DNA from: Sialis fuliginosa | Lineage: Eukaryota > Arthropoda > Insecta > Megaloptera > Sialidae | Length of the DNA stretch: 64,000 bases | Direction of reading: 5' to 3' | NCBI GenBank assembly: GCA_961205875.1 | Contig: OY540813.1 | Location: forward strand, 31,529,001 to 31,593,000 | Part shown: piece by piece, positions 45,283-55,857 of the stretch | Position numbering within the stretch: the first letter of the stretch is position 1 | Layout of the letters: each line of letters opens with the position of its first letter | Position numbers and translations under genes: made by a program | Notes under the pieces: generated by a model | Seen by the model: only the letters and a program-made list of their open reading frames with translations | What the model was told of the DNA's origin: nothing | The model's database searches: none

Positions 45283-48159
45283 TTTTAAATATTTCAATAT
45301 TTTCTGCTGCTGTGAAGATTGCCACAAAATTTAAATGGAACATTGAAATATCAAGTAATTGTGACCTATGTAAATGTGTACAACCAATATAGAATAGAAT
45401 TTAAGCAACTCATTAAAAATTATGTAAATAGTAAACTTCATATATATACATTATAAATATATGTTGAATATATATAACATTTGTTCATACTTTATAATTA
45501 AACAATAAAAACAACTACCAAAAATGGCATTATTATTATTTTGCTAAACACTATGTATATTGATGTACTCGTATGTACCTATACATAATTTATTCCAAAT
45601 GTATCTATTTTTAATTATTATCTAAAAATGATGCTTCATTAAGTGGATGATAATTATACAGGATTATCTGTTTTTATTTTCAATCGACCCCCATTCGTTA
45701 TTAACACACACAACTTTTATACACAATTTAAAATTAAATAATCATCACAGGTGTCAAAAATAATCGAACCCGTAGCCCTTATAATAATTTGTTGGATAAA
45801 TATCAGTTTTAATTTAATTTTTTTATGATACTACATGTGTTGTATTATTAATGTCATTTTTCGTTTCCATTATTCAACATTTTTAATTAATATAATTTGA
45901 TCAACATTGTCGCATGATATCGTTGCCAACCTTAATTTAATATGTTCATATTTTTGGTTTTATTTCCGAAATATAAATTTAGTATATACATGTACCTGTG
46001 TTTTTATTTTCAAATATAAAACTCGATAAAAATATTTATGTTATCAAATTCCACTCCAATAAAAATTATATACGAGTACATACGTGCTTAAATTTGTACA
46101 TTGTCAGTAAATTTAATTTGGCTGAAATAATAAAAAGTCCTCCCTCCAATTTTTTAAACGAAATTACTGTACAGCATATTTTAGATACAATAAATTGAAG
46201 TATTAATGTTATAACAATTAAGTTCATAGCATCTCTGAAAATTACTGTGGAAAATCCTGAAATAATGTTTTTAGAGTTCCGTACCAAAATTAGAAAAATG
46301 AACACTTATGGAAACAACATTGTGTCTATCTGTCTGTCACAGCCTTGTAGTCACTGAACCGTTGGACTTAAAGCTGAGATAAAGTATAACTATAGTGAAC
46401 GGTGGACTTACAAAATACCTGATCCTGAGTTATAAGTTTTTGGTGCTTTTTGAGAGGTAAAGTATATGTTATCAAAATGTGCTTTTAATTCGATAATGAA
46501 AAAAATCAAGATAGTTCAAATATGTAAAAAAAATTAATATTAAAATTTTTGTTCGCGTCAACGAAGCTTTTTGGTTGGAAGTCCTCTCCTTGTTGAAATA
46601 ATCAATCCATGGCAATCTTTCTTTTCATGTTGTAAAATGCATTATTTTGTGTTTATTTAAACATTGTGGGCAAACGGTTATACTTACAACTTCATATCAA
46701 GAAATTCAATTTACTGAGAATAAAATCACCTATAAAATGAATTTTATTCTACGTTGGATAGTTTTTAAAATACGTTATACCAAAAAAAGTCAAAAAATTA
46801 CAAAAAAAAGCTCCTATAGTTACAATTCAAAGTGAAAACTATTTTTGAACCCATTAATAACTTCCCTATAGTATCTAGTTAAACAGTGAATTTAAAAAAA
46901 AATATTAATCGTTAAATAGCAATATTTCTTTTTACAGCTGATTGGGACATAAAGCGACATTTTTCAAAATTTATATTTTAGTCATGAGATTTTCGACGAC
47001 CATCACTCAAAAACTATTAACTTTAGATATATGAACTTTATTAAATGATTTTTTATTAAATGATTTTTTTTTGTCTGCCTTTTTTGTCTGTCTGCCTTTT
47101 TTCCATGTCTGCCTTTTGTCCATGTCAGCCTTTCGGGATTCTACCTTTTGTCGTAGACCCACCGAGATCTAAAGATAATAATAATAGACAAAAATATAAC
47201 TATTAGAGTGGTTATTAAATTTACTAAAATTCAATTCAATTTACACAACCGAATAAATTGAAAAACTATACAGTACATATCCAAATTGTTATTCTAATGA
47301 ATTTATGAACATAAAATAGACAATAGCTTAAGGAAATGCATTTTAAGAATCATCCACTTGCCGCTGATTTAAAATACAGATCAGAATTATTTGTTCCGCT
47401 AAATAGGGGTACAAGTTGAAAATGTTTTATTTCATTACACTGTTGGTCCGACTCTCTCTCGCACATAATCAAACAGCCATATGTCTTACTCACTTGCACT
47501 AATGCACTCCAAAGTACCAAAGCAGATTTTTATTTAAAACTCCGGAGGGTTGAAATGTGAAGAAACTTTAACAAGGGGAATAGACTTTATTTTAAAGCTT
47601 AAAAGGAAATTTTTGTCCGAGGTATTTTATAAATTTAAATTATTAAATGAATTAGATGATTTCACATTTGAGGCAATTAAGTATACAGGAAAAAAATACG
47701 GAGTAACTGCAAATCATTCAATGTTTTAATCCTTAAACTTTTATTTTGGTATATATTTTTGAGGATCAAATTCAAATAGAGTTATTGTAATTAGTAAATT
47801 ATTTCACAGTAAAATTTCACTTATCTGAACTGAAATCGTTTGCGGAATCATAATCTACTTTAAAGTTTCCATCGTGATTTTTATATGAATTTTTAGTTCT
47901 GGGTATAATATAGTTTAGGCGTGTGAGGCCCGAATGCCCGCATCAAAATGACGCGTTTTTCGCGCGGCTCAATATAAAGACTGGCTTAATAAACAATTGA
48001 AATGAACAATTTAAATGCTCACTAAAAATTCTGAAGAAATTCATGTATTATCAAAAACGAATACTGAATTTTTAAACATTTATTGTAAGCTGTTTTATGC
48101 ATTTTAATTGTATGTTATATATTTTTTTATAAACGTTTTATTCACGTGTTGTACTATCA
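45283..48159. other. AT-rich gap
   Basis: No gene recognised. 'tagagttccgtaccaaaatt' at 46271 with a following 'ctatctgtctgtcacagc' suggests another GTTCCGTA-family scrap. A short TGTCTGCCTTTT repeat lies at 47073-47130. GC-richer patches at about 47390-47520 and 47900-47985 ('gcgtgtgaggcccgaatgcc', 'gacgcgtttttcgcgcggc') match no repeat seen here. Confidence 0.35.
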
Positions 48160-48400
48160 GCACTATCAATATCAAAATTTTGTTAAAATTTTTACTTATA
48201 GACGCTCTACACGATGGTATTTGATCATTTTATTACTATAAATGATGTTATTTATAAAAAAAAACTCAAAAATTTGTCGTTTTCACCCTAATTTGAAGGT
48301 GAAAACTAATTATAAACAAATAAAAACCGATATTCTATCGTGTAGAGCAGATAAAAATCTATAAGTAAAAAATTCAACAAAATTTTAATATCAATATGAT
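48160..48400. mobile_element. FB-F foldback (hairpin MITE)
   Basis: 'atcaaaattttgttaaaatt' followed by 'gctctacacgat' is mirrored by 'atcgtgtagagc' and 'aattcaacaaaattttaat'. The centre is TTCACCCTAATTTGAAGGTGAA. About 240 bp, one hairpin. Confidence 0.78.
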
Positions 48401-48633
48401 TACTTTAAAAATATTCAAGTTATATAGCTAAATATGTATATACAGACAATTTGTCATAACAAAACGTTTTAATAAAGAGAACAGCGACTAAAAAGGCGCA
48501 CCCAGAAAAACGCTAATTAAAAAAGTTTATATTAACTATTGAATTGTCTTTGTTTAGGTATAAGATGCGATTTTTTTGATTTATTTATTTTTGAAGAATA
48601 AAGATTTTGAACATTTTCATCTATGATTTATGA

Positions 48634-48778
48634 CTACTGGAAAAACGGAGAAACTGTGGTTTCTTAGTCACTTAAACTAAAAATATACACCTTAACCACA
48701 ATAAAACAATGTCACTCGACACGTGTTTCGACTTCACAAGAAGTCCTCATCAGGAGCCTTACAGTCTTGGTTAAACCT
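48634..48778 (-). mobile_element. Hammerhead-bearing element fragment, copy 1
   Basis: On the minus strand: hammerhead motif, then 'attgttttattgtggtt', 'aaggtgtatattttt', and the tail 'gtgactaagaaaccacag' ending CTCCGTTTTTCCAGTAGTC. The same order occurs in the inverted copy at 51750-51924. The tail alone occurs at 22661-22701. Hammerhead motifs beside an element end are known from Penelope-like elements and from small non-autonomous retroelements; which class this is cannot be told from a fragment. Confidence 0.6.
48714..48757 (-). ncRNA. Hammerhead-ribozyme-like motif 1
   Basis: Minus strand: CTGATGA (48753-48747), stem II GACTTC/GAAGTC with loop TTGT, GAA (48729-48727), self-complementary stem III ACACGTGT, then C (48718) as the expected cleavage base. 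Stem I pairs CTC-G (48754-48757) with GAG-T (48717-48714). A single G sits between the CUGAUGA box and stem II, which is not canonical and could weaken activity. The loopless stem III suggests activity as a dimer, as described for minimal type I hammerheads in retroelements. Confidence 0.6.
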
Positions 48779-49052
48779 TATATATATACTAAAAGGACTT
48801 ATCTCGCTTCAATGATTCTGACCAATCAACTTGATTATGGGTATCAAATGAAAGGTTTTAACAATTAGAATACGATAAGCTATGTGACGTTATTTTAAAT
48901 CCAATATGGTGGACGCCCCAAGATGGCAAATTACCTTTTTGTTCACAACCCTCTTGATATGGGTATCAAAGGAACGAGCTTTACCTGGTAGTATGCTATT
49001 TAGTTATTTAGTCAGTCAGTAACTTAAAATTTGAATATAAAAATTAATTTTA

Positions 49053-49580
49053 AAAAATCTGCTAAGTAAATGCACAGTGCTTCCTCGTGCTAAATTCAGT
49101 TAATTATTCAACAATTTAAATAAAAACAACATTATATTATATATAATTATATTATAGAAAATGTAATGCTCTACAAAAAATATTCTATAAAATTTTCACG
49201 TAACGTGTCGTTCTTGAGATATCTTGAAAAAATAAATATTTTGGGGTGTCACCCCTCCCCCTTACATACGATTTTGATGATTTTTAAATGGGACTGTACT
49301 CAAGCCAGACCCAACCATCCGACCAAGTTTCAATAATATCGGTTCAGTGGTTCATGAGTTATGCGTGTGACAAGGATTCAGGGGACAAACGGACACACAC
49401 ACGGACGGACGGACGGACGGACGGACGGACAGACAGACAGATACGAAACGAAAAGTGTTTACCTTGACGTAAAACGGATAAATCAATTTAAAATTTTGAA
49501 ATCAGAGAACATTTTTTATGTCTCAATCTGAAACGATCACAAAGTTTCTCGTATCTTCGATATTGCGAGGAAGCAAAATG
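49053..49580 (+). mobile_element. R1 element, copy d (internally deleted)
   Basis: 'ctaagtaaatgcacagtg' with CTTCCTCGTGC at the left and GATATTGCGAGGAAGCAAAA at the right. It lacks much of the left interior. The GACG tract is expanded (49404-49428) and followed by (GACA)n. Confidence 0.82.
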
Positions 49581-49954
49581 TTTTTTAAAAACAAACTTTT
49601 ATTAAAAATGCACTGAAAAGTAAAAAATTAATTTTCAGCTATCACAAAATATTCAGGTTTGTATGACTAATAAAAGTGCAGGTCGCTTAAAGGCAAATGC
49701 ATGGAAAAATATATTGTGTAAAATAAGAAATGAAGTATGAATTGTTAAAAGATATAAAAATATAACTTCAGTGCATTTTTAATAAAAGCTTGATTTATAA
49801 AAAAAAAACATTTTTTATTTATTTTTAATATCGATATGTCGTAAACGGGTGATCCTATTATAAATGAGTAAGTATATTTTTGTTATTTATATTTATGTGT
49901 CCTATAAAAAATCAAACAATAAAGAAAATTATATAAAAATCTATCTAGGCTAAT

Positions 49955-50896
49955 CTATTAGCCACCTATACCGTTGGTCTAAATCATAGGTGTCCAACCT
50001 TTTGAACCTTTTGGGCCGCATAGCATAAACCCAATCTACCAAGGGCCGCACATGACCCCCCCCCTCCGATATATTCAGTGTTCTAAAAAAACGTATTTTG
50101 AGAAAACATCAGTTCAAAATACCTTCAACAAAAATTTACTCAATCTATTTACCCCCCCCCCCCCGGATTTTTTTCTTACTACGCTACTGGAATCTGACCA
50201 TGGACTTCGAAGATACGCCACTCAAAAGAGAAAAATAAAAAACTTTATTTTAAGAAAAAAATAAAATCGACTTAAAAAAATTAAAAACTCTGAGAAATAT
50301 ACCTAATAATTAAATTTAACAGTTTTTGAAATCGGTGCCAATAAAAAACTTTTTAATAAAGAGAAAAGAAAACCGATTTCAAAAATTGTTTTTAATTATT
50401 AGGTATACATTTCAGTGTTTCTGGTTTTTTAAGCCTGTTTTATTTTTGTTTATTTTTTAAGTTTTGAAAGTTAAATCTGCCAACCAAGGTAGGTAACTCT
50501 AGTTCTTTTTTTTGAATCTAAAAACATTGTATTTTCTGTTTTTAAACCGTAGAATCCTTTTAGCGTTGTGTTATATTCATTATTTTATTATTATAAGATT
50601 ATTATTATTTTTTTAATTATCCGATAAGGGCCGCACCAAAGATACTCGCGGGCCGCGTGTTGGACAAGCTTGGTCTAAATAACTACCTAATGTTTAATTA
50701 ATTAATGTTAATACTAAACCGATTTTTAAATTTAATACACCATGGGTTCTCAATATATTTAAATAAAAACTAATTTTTAGTAAATTTTTGGAAAGCTGAA
50801 AAAATTCCAGACATATCTTCATATCAATTTTTTTTTTTATAATAACATCCTCAATCTACTATTATTTTTTTACATTCATTGTAAATCATCCTGTAT
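49955..50896 (-). mobile_element. FB-A copy, interrupted by a hAT element
   Basis: 'gttggtctaaat' before, and 'aactacctaatgtttaatta', 'ccatgggttctcaatatat', 'aattccagacat' and 'tgtaaatcatcctgtata' after, the insertion at 49985-50672. Together they follow the FB-A right arm in order and end at its TA-flanked terminus. Confidence 0.65.
49985..50672. mobile_element. hAT-type element with perfect 8-bp duplication
   Basis: Ends CATAGGTGTCCAAC and GTTGGACAAGCTTG are imperfect TIRs. The target duplication GTCTAAAT is exact at 49977-49984 and 50673-50680. 'gggccgc' motifs occur near both ends (50013, 50043, 50626, 50650), typical of a GGCCGC-rich hAT family. An internal inverted repeat joins 'taaatttaacagtttttgaaatcgg' (50310-50335) with its partner at 50372-50400. 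Non-coding, about 690 bp. Confidence 0.85.
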
Positions 50897-51164
50897 AACC
50901 ACAAAGCAGCCTGCATTGGTTTTCAACTTGCGCGAAAATCTTTGGAACTAATTAACCGTGAAAGTTGAGGGCTTCCTGTATAAATAATTTTTAATATATG
51001 TGTTTGTATGTGTGAATGCATACTCACACATACATACACAAGTTTAGATCGTACATATTGTATATATAACATTCATAGAAACAAATATGTAAATCAGAAG
51101 GGATATTAATATATACACACATATATATTAGCCGGCCATCCCAAATTAGCAATTTCACAGCAAT

Positions 51165-51400
51165 ACGGTATTCATGGACGTTGCCGCTAATCATCGGGTG
51201 CGTAACTATGAGAGAGGAATGAGGGGGGCACATCATTGGGTTGAGTAATCCTGGATTTTGCCGTCATTACCATTGCAAATTGCATATCATAGTCCGGTGG
51301 GACAACAGGTCGCCCCGTCCCATTCAAAACGTACACATCCATCTCTACCCGCTTGCTCGATTCACTAACTCGTGCACTACAAATGTTTTTCAAAGTTTCA
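51165..51400. other. GC-richer island, apparently single-copy
   Basis: 'cgttgccgctaatcatcggg', 'gtccggtgggacaacaggtc' and 'gccccgtcccattc' lie in otherwise AT-rich DNA. Open frames on both strands (51187-51393 minus, 51241-51444 plus) have no domain. Candidate regulatory element or exon. Confidence 0.3.
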
Positions 51401-51749
51401 TTCTATGTTTTATGTACCTACATACATATTTTATTGTTTGGTGACCTTAAATATAATCGAACATTTTTATAACATCTTTGAGTTATAATTAGAAATTGGA
51501 AAAATAGTTGTTATTTTAAATGAAATAGTTACTATATAGTTGATTTTTTTGCGTAAAATAGTTGGTAAATAGTTATTTTTAATTAAAATAGTTACACATT
51601 TTTTTACTATAATTTTTTTTTTCGATTTAATCGATAAATTAGTGAAGTCAACGTAGTAAAAAGTAGTAAAAAGTGTCAAGTCTGAAATTTTTGGGACAAA
51701 CATGTCAAAATTATTAGGAAATCACAACAAATATATATTATTTAAACAA

Positions 51750-51924
51750 AAAATATACACCTTAACCACACGTGTTTCCACTTTACACCTGATGAGGATT
51801 TCTGTGAAGTCGAAACACGTGTCGAGTGACATTGTTTTATTGTGGTAAAGGTGTACCTATATTTGTATATTTTTAGTTTAAGTGACTAAGAAACCACAGT
51901 TTCTCCGTTTTTCCAGTAGTAAAT
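51750..51924 (+). mobile_element. Hammerhead-bearing element fragment, copy 2, nested in M2
   Basis: Plus-strand order: partial inverted repeat 'acaccttaaccacacgtg', hammerhead motif, 'attgttttattgtggtaa', then 'gtgactaagaaaccacag' and CTCCGTTTTTCCAGTAGTA. This is the inverted equivalent of 48634-48760. Because M2 is split by it, it inserted after M2. Confidence 0.65.
51785..51828 (+). ncRNA. Hammerhead-ribozyme-like motif 2
   Basis: CTGATGA at 51789-51795, extra G, stem II GATTTC/GAAGTC (51797-51802 with 51806-51811, one G-U pair), GAA at 51812-51814, ACACGTGT, then C at 51823. Stem I is weaker than in motif 1: C88-G124, A-A mismatch, C86-G126, A85-T127. Likely a decayed relative of motif 1. 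Confidence 0.5.
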
Positions 51925-52298
51925 ACTTATAATGTTTATTTTCTATAAACTCGTATAATATTTTTGGTTGAGGCATACTACATCGTACATAGTATGTATA
52001 CAACAACTATTGTAATATATTAATAATTAGAAAAAAAATATTAAAAATATTAATAATATAATTAGAATTATTTGAAACTTTGTCTTTATGATTTTTTTTC
52101 AATGCAAAAGTAACGTTTGATAAAAAAGGTAAATAGTTTAAAAATAGTTGGAAAGGTAAAATAGTTGCAAATAGTTGATTTCAAATTGAGTTCAATCAAA
52201 TCAGTTTTCTTAAATCAATGGAGATATGTTATAAAAATTACAATAGTTGCATTTTTCGCAATAGTTGAAAAACTATTTTTCCAATCTCTAGTTATAAT

Positions 52299-53049
52299 AA
52301 ATATTCAATTTATAACGAGGATAACAAATGATAATTTATCAAAATACATTTTCTGTTATGGTATTTTAATAAAGCCCGGATTATTTTATATTGCATATTT
52401 TGGTAAATTTCAGATTTTTGCATATTTTAATCACTATCTGTTGTTTTTGCATATTTCTTTCAATGTTTGTAGATAAATTACCAAAAACAAATACACAAAT
52501 TTTTATTTACCGCCTGAAATTTTATTGGTTTAACACGCAGTGTTATTTTCGTATATATTTTTTAGTTCGTTATTTTAAAAGTATATTTGCTATATAACTT
52601 TTTTTAAATCTGTTTAAAATATTCAAAATTATTTGAAAAATTGTTAATGGGAGATCTATTTTTATGTCAAATTTAATTTAACAACATATTTAAATTTTAT
52701 TTATTTTAAAATTTATTGTTTTCACAAGTCACAAAATTCAGTTATTTCCATTATGTAGGTATTTGACAGAAAAAATGCCTATTTTTGCCCTTTTTATGCG
52801 ATTTACTGCATATTTAGGGATTTCGTGCATATTTGCATGCATATTTGCATGCATATTTTAGCAATTTAATGTTGCATATAATCCGAGCCTTAATTATAAT
52901 TAATTAATAATATATTTAATTCCAATTAAAACAAGTGATGCGATTATAGGTACAATATAACTTTCCAAAATGAATATCTTTGGAAGCAGACAAAAACTCA
53001 TTAAAATATTTAAACTTATCAAAACTATGATCGACTGATTGATGCTTCA
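52299..53049. other. AT-rich gap with GCATATTT repeats
   Basis: No gene recognised; a 103-codon frame at 52165-52476 is AT-driven. GCATATTT recurs at 52395, 52419, 52448, 52809, 52827, 52839 and 52851, with tandem units 'gcatatttgcat' near 52827-52858. Possibly part of a repeat whose ends are not visible ('aaagcccggattatttt' and 'ataatccgagcctta' at 52371 and 52877 are inverted). Confidence 0.4.
52371..52893. mobile_element. Possible TIR element (AAGCCCGGATTAT ends)
   Basis: AAAGCCCGGATTATTTTATA at 52372 is inverted at 52877-52893 (ATATAATCCGAGCCTTA). GCATATTT motifs cluster near both ends. About 520 bp, non-coding. Confidence 0.5.
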
Positions 53050-53345
53050 GATTCTGCAGACTAAAAAATAAGAATAATTGTAAAAATAAAAGTTAAATTC
53101 TCGGGCTGTTGTTCACATTGTCGTATGGTACTACTTGACGTTTCGATTCTCATGTCGGAATCTTCTTCAGAAGTTTTTCTGAAACACTTTATACGACAAC
53201 GTGGAGAGTAGCCCGAAATGTTAGCTCTTATGGACAACAGCCACGAAAGCCTACAGAAGAAAATTGAAACAAGCCTTGGGTTCAACCCTTGAGGTCCACA
53301 CAACCAACTTACCAAGATCGTATGACTATAAGTACTTAAATACTG
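53050..53345 (-). mobile_element. Hammerhead-3 element fragment
   Basis: Minus strand: 'tacttatagtcatacgatc', 'gttggttgtgtggacctcaa', 'gaaagcc..ggctgttgtcc' and the hammerhead motif, then 'acgacaatgtgaacaaca' and 'gcccgagaatttaac'. A 100-codon minus frame (53061-53363) crosses it but looks incidental. A partial relative is at 42955-43035. Confidence 0.55.
53133..53174 (-). ncRNA. Hammerhead-ribozyme-like motif 3
   Basis: Minus strand: CTGAAGA (53170-53164; position 7 is variable in hammerheads), extra A, stem II GATTC/GAATC with an 8-nt loop, GAA (53144-53142), ACGT, then C (53137). Stem I pairs ACTT (53174-53171) with AAGT (53136-53133), four Watson-Crick pairs unlike those of motif 1. Conservation of the core with a different stem I is covariation, the best evidence that the structure matters. 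Confidence 0.6.
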
Positions 53346-53814
53346 ATTATTCCAAGGCAACATGAATTAGTAGACGTATTTATCTCTATAAATAAAAACG
53401 AATTTTCGTTTTTATGACTCGGTTATCACGAAACACTAAAAACGCATTTTTTTCGGTATGTATTTCCCTATAAAACTAAATATTTTAAAATCTTATAATT
53501 TTATAACCTAAAGAAAATAAAAACCAAAAGCATTAGTATTTTTTTTATAACGACCATTAGTAAATGAATTTTAATTAAATTTTAGGAAAATGTATTCCTT
53601 ATTATTATAAATATGTAAGTGTGGCATGTTCCAATTCATTTTATTCAAAACGGCTAAAAACCAAATTTAAAAATAAAAATTTACTCGTTGATAACTTGTG
53701 GGCAACATGTTATGATAGATGACGCTAAAGATAGTTCTATAAATGTTTTCAAAATCTATTTTTTTTGGGTTTTTGTTTTTGAAAAATTTTCTGCGTGTTG
53801 AAATAAAATTAGTT

Positions 53815-53924
53815 TGACTCAAAAAATGTTTTATTCCGATTTCGTAAAAAAAATACCCACCCTGTTCGGGGGCCCCCTATGCTCGAGGGCCCGGGACACT
53901 GCCCTGGTGGTAGTTACGGCCCTG
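53815..53924 (+). mobile_element. Possible hAT-type 3' terminal fragment
   Basis: 'gttcgggggccccctatgc', 'ctcgagggcccgggacactg' and an end 'gtagttacggccctg'. GC-rich 'gggccc' runs before a CCCTG terminus are typical of some hAT elements. No left end seen. It directly precedes the Helitron fragment. Confidence 0.4.
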
Positions 53925-53934
53925 CGCGAAACCA

Positions 53935-54459
53935 TATATTAAACTTTTATAATTTAAGCCACAATGACTGCTTTTATGTTACAAAGAAAATTTAAAATGA
54001 TTGGTTTCTGTTTAGGTGGACTTCTGACCTGCAAAACATTAATCCTTATCGAAATACATGATTTCATTATCATAAGTACTTAATGTAGATATGATTTTCC
54101 CTTTACAGCATCCAATTTAGTCTTTTGGTTTAGAAAATAACTTTAAATAAGTTATATACGGTAAAATATTAGCGCGAAATGAAGAACAAGTGCCACGTCG
54201 GAGCATCTCGGCCGTTGTCTTCTGATCGTCAATTGTTTATTTTGTTTTCAATAATTTACTTCCAAATTTAAACAGAACAAAAATTATTTGTACTTTTTAT
54301 TCTGATTCGTATTTGTTAGGTAATTTAGATGTTGATTAGTTATTATTTTATTATTACAAAAATTATCTAATCGTGTTTGTACTTAATTCAACTATATTTT
54401 TCAAAAATCCTAAACAATAATTCCGCAGTCCACGCGAACGAAGCCACGGGAACAGCTAG
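53935..54459 (+). mobile_element. Helitron 3' fragment, copy D
   Basis: From 'ttataatttaagccacaatg' it follows the second half of Helitron A and ends with GCGAACGAAGCCACGGG, CAGCTAG and a T. The hairpin is imperfect. The central GC-rich segment (54145-54232) differs from those of copies A and B. Confidence 0.78.
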
Positions 54460-54599
54460 TTTCTAATAACATGTATAAAAATGAAATTGATTCGATTGGT
54501 GGAACCGCGGGGTACTTCTAGTTTTTACTAAAATAAATAATTTCAAATACATGATATTTTCCAAACACAAAGAAGATTATATTATTAAATAATATACCC

Positions 54600-54940
54600 G
54601 TATAAATAATATATTCTCCAATCGTGTATTGTCCTCCCTGCACACTCACATTCGCCGACACTGCACTAGCCCCCGCGATCCGAGGTAGTGATTAAATGAA
54701 GCGACAAGCTGATTTCATTTTTTTGAGTTGATTGCAACATGTACATTATCGTATAGAATATAAATTTGTGGTCTGGGTTTAATCATGTTCATACGCGTAC
54801 TTTCATGAATAAAATGTAATGGGCACCCGGGTCACAGGTTTTTTTTGATGCTTTTTTTACTCCCCATACTCTATTTTCCTTTCAACCCCCATCACCACCA
54901 AACCTGTGTTGGTGTTGTGTATTTTTTTTTTGTTTTTGTT
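54600..54940. other. GC-richer patches, apparently single-copy
   Basis: 54610-54700 ('cattcgccgacactgcac', 'ccccgcgatccgaggtag') and 54820-54905 ('gggcacccgggtcacagg', C-rich run). No match to repeats seen here and no domain-bearing frame. Confidence 0.3.
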
Positions 54941-55408
54941 TTTTTCGAAAATGAAAAATATTTATCGTTTTTGTGTTAATGTTTTGTTTATCTCCAAAAT
55001 ACGACTATGAGTAATTATTTACTGATTTTTAATGAAAGTATTAGAATTTTATCAGTTTGTTGGATGAATGTTTCGGTACCTACTCTTTTTTGTTACACGT
55101 TGTTAGTTGATATAATGATAATGTATACAATTTTTTTCGATTTAATTAAATATATCCAAAATGAACGTAAGAGAATTATTTTTATTCATGGTTACTTTAA
55201 AAAAAATTATCTATAATTGAATCGACATAGGTAACTATTATATAATTTGCAAAAAAAATTAAATGAACATTAAGTATAAGATATTTTAACAAGAAATAAA
55301 AAAAATAGTACCTACTTATTTTAAATTTTATTTATTAATTCTCAGCTATGTATATTTACCGGACTTTCAAACCATACATATTAATAATTATTAATTATTA
55401 TTTATAAT

Positions 55409-55698
55409 TAGAGATTGGAAAAATAGTTTTACAACTATTGCGTAAAAATGCATTTATTGTAATTTTTATTACATATTTCCACCGTTTTCAGAAAACTGGT
55501 TTGATTGAACACAATTTGAAATCAACTATTTGCAACTACCTTTCCAACTATTTTAAAACTATTTGCGACACTTTTTACTGCTTCGTTTGCACTAATTATT
55601 ACTAAATCGTAAAAAAAACTATTTATCAACTATTTTCCGAAAAAAAATTCAACTAGTAACTATTTCATTGAAAATAACAACTATTTTTCCAATCTCTA
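55409..55698 (-). mobile_element. M2 hAT MITE, 290-bp copy
   Basis: TAGAGATTGG and CCAATCTCTA with the whole interior inverted relative to 22987-23275, including 'ttttactgcttcg..tgcac' and 'gaaaactggtttgattgaac'. Flanks TTTATAAT and ATAATAAT are a duplication with two mismatches, so older than or mutated since the 22987 copy. Confidence 0.88.
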
Positions 55699-55857
55699 AT
55701 AATAATATATATTATGTAGGTACGAATAATGAAATAATTGTGTTAAATTAAATGTATATTCTTAAATTAAAAGATTAAATAATGAAGTAAATTAAACAAT
55801 ACATAATTTTGATATACCTACTTATTATCTAGTAGGTACTCTTGTCAGCAAATTTAT

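Larger units (their letters stand above)
51490..52290 (+). mobile_element. M2 hAT MITE, expanded by an insertion
   Basis: TAGAAATTGG (51490) and CCAATCTCTA (52290), with an exact 8-bp duplication GTTATAAT at 51482-51489 and 52291-52298. Halves 51490-51735 and about 52110-52290 match M2; the intervening ~370 bp contains the hammerhead element fragment at 51750-51924. Confidence 0.88.

Noticed and set aside
52165-52476. 103-codon plus frame as a gene
   Set aside because: Starts inside an M2 MITE and runs into a repeat; composition is AT-driven, rich in Ile, Phe and Lys.
53061-53363. 100-codon minus frame as a retroelement protein
   Set aside because: It runs through the hammerhead motif and its flank; no reverse-transcriptase or endonuclease motif is visible.
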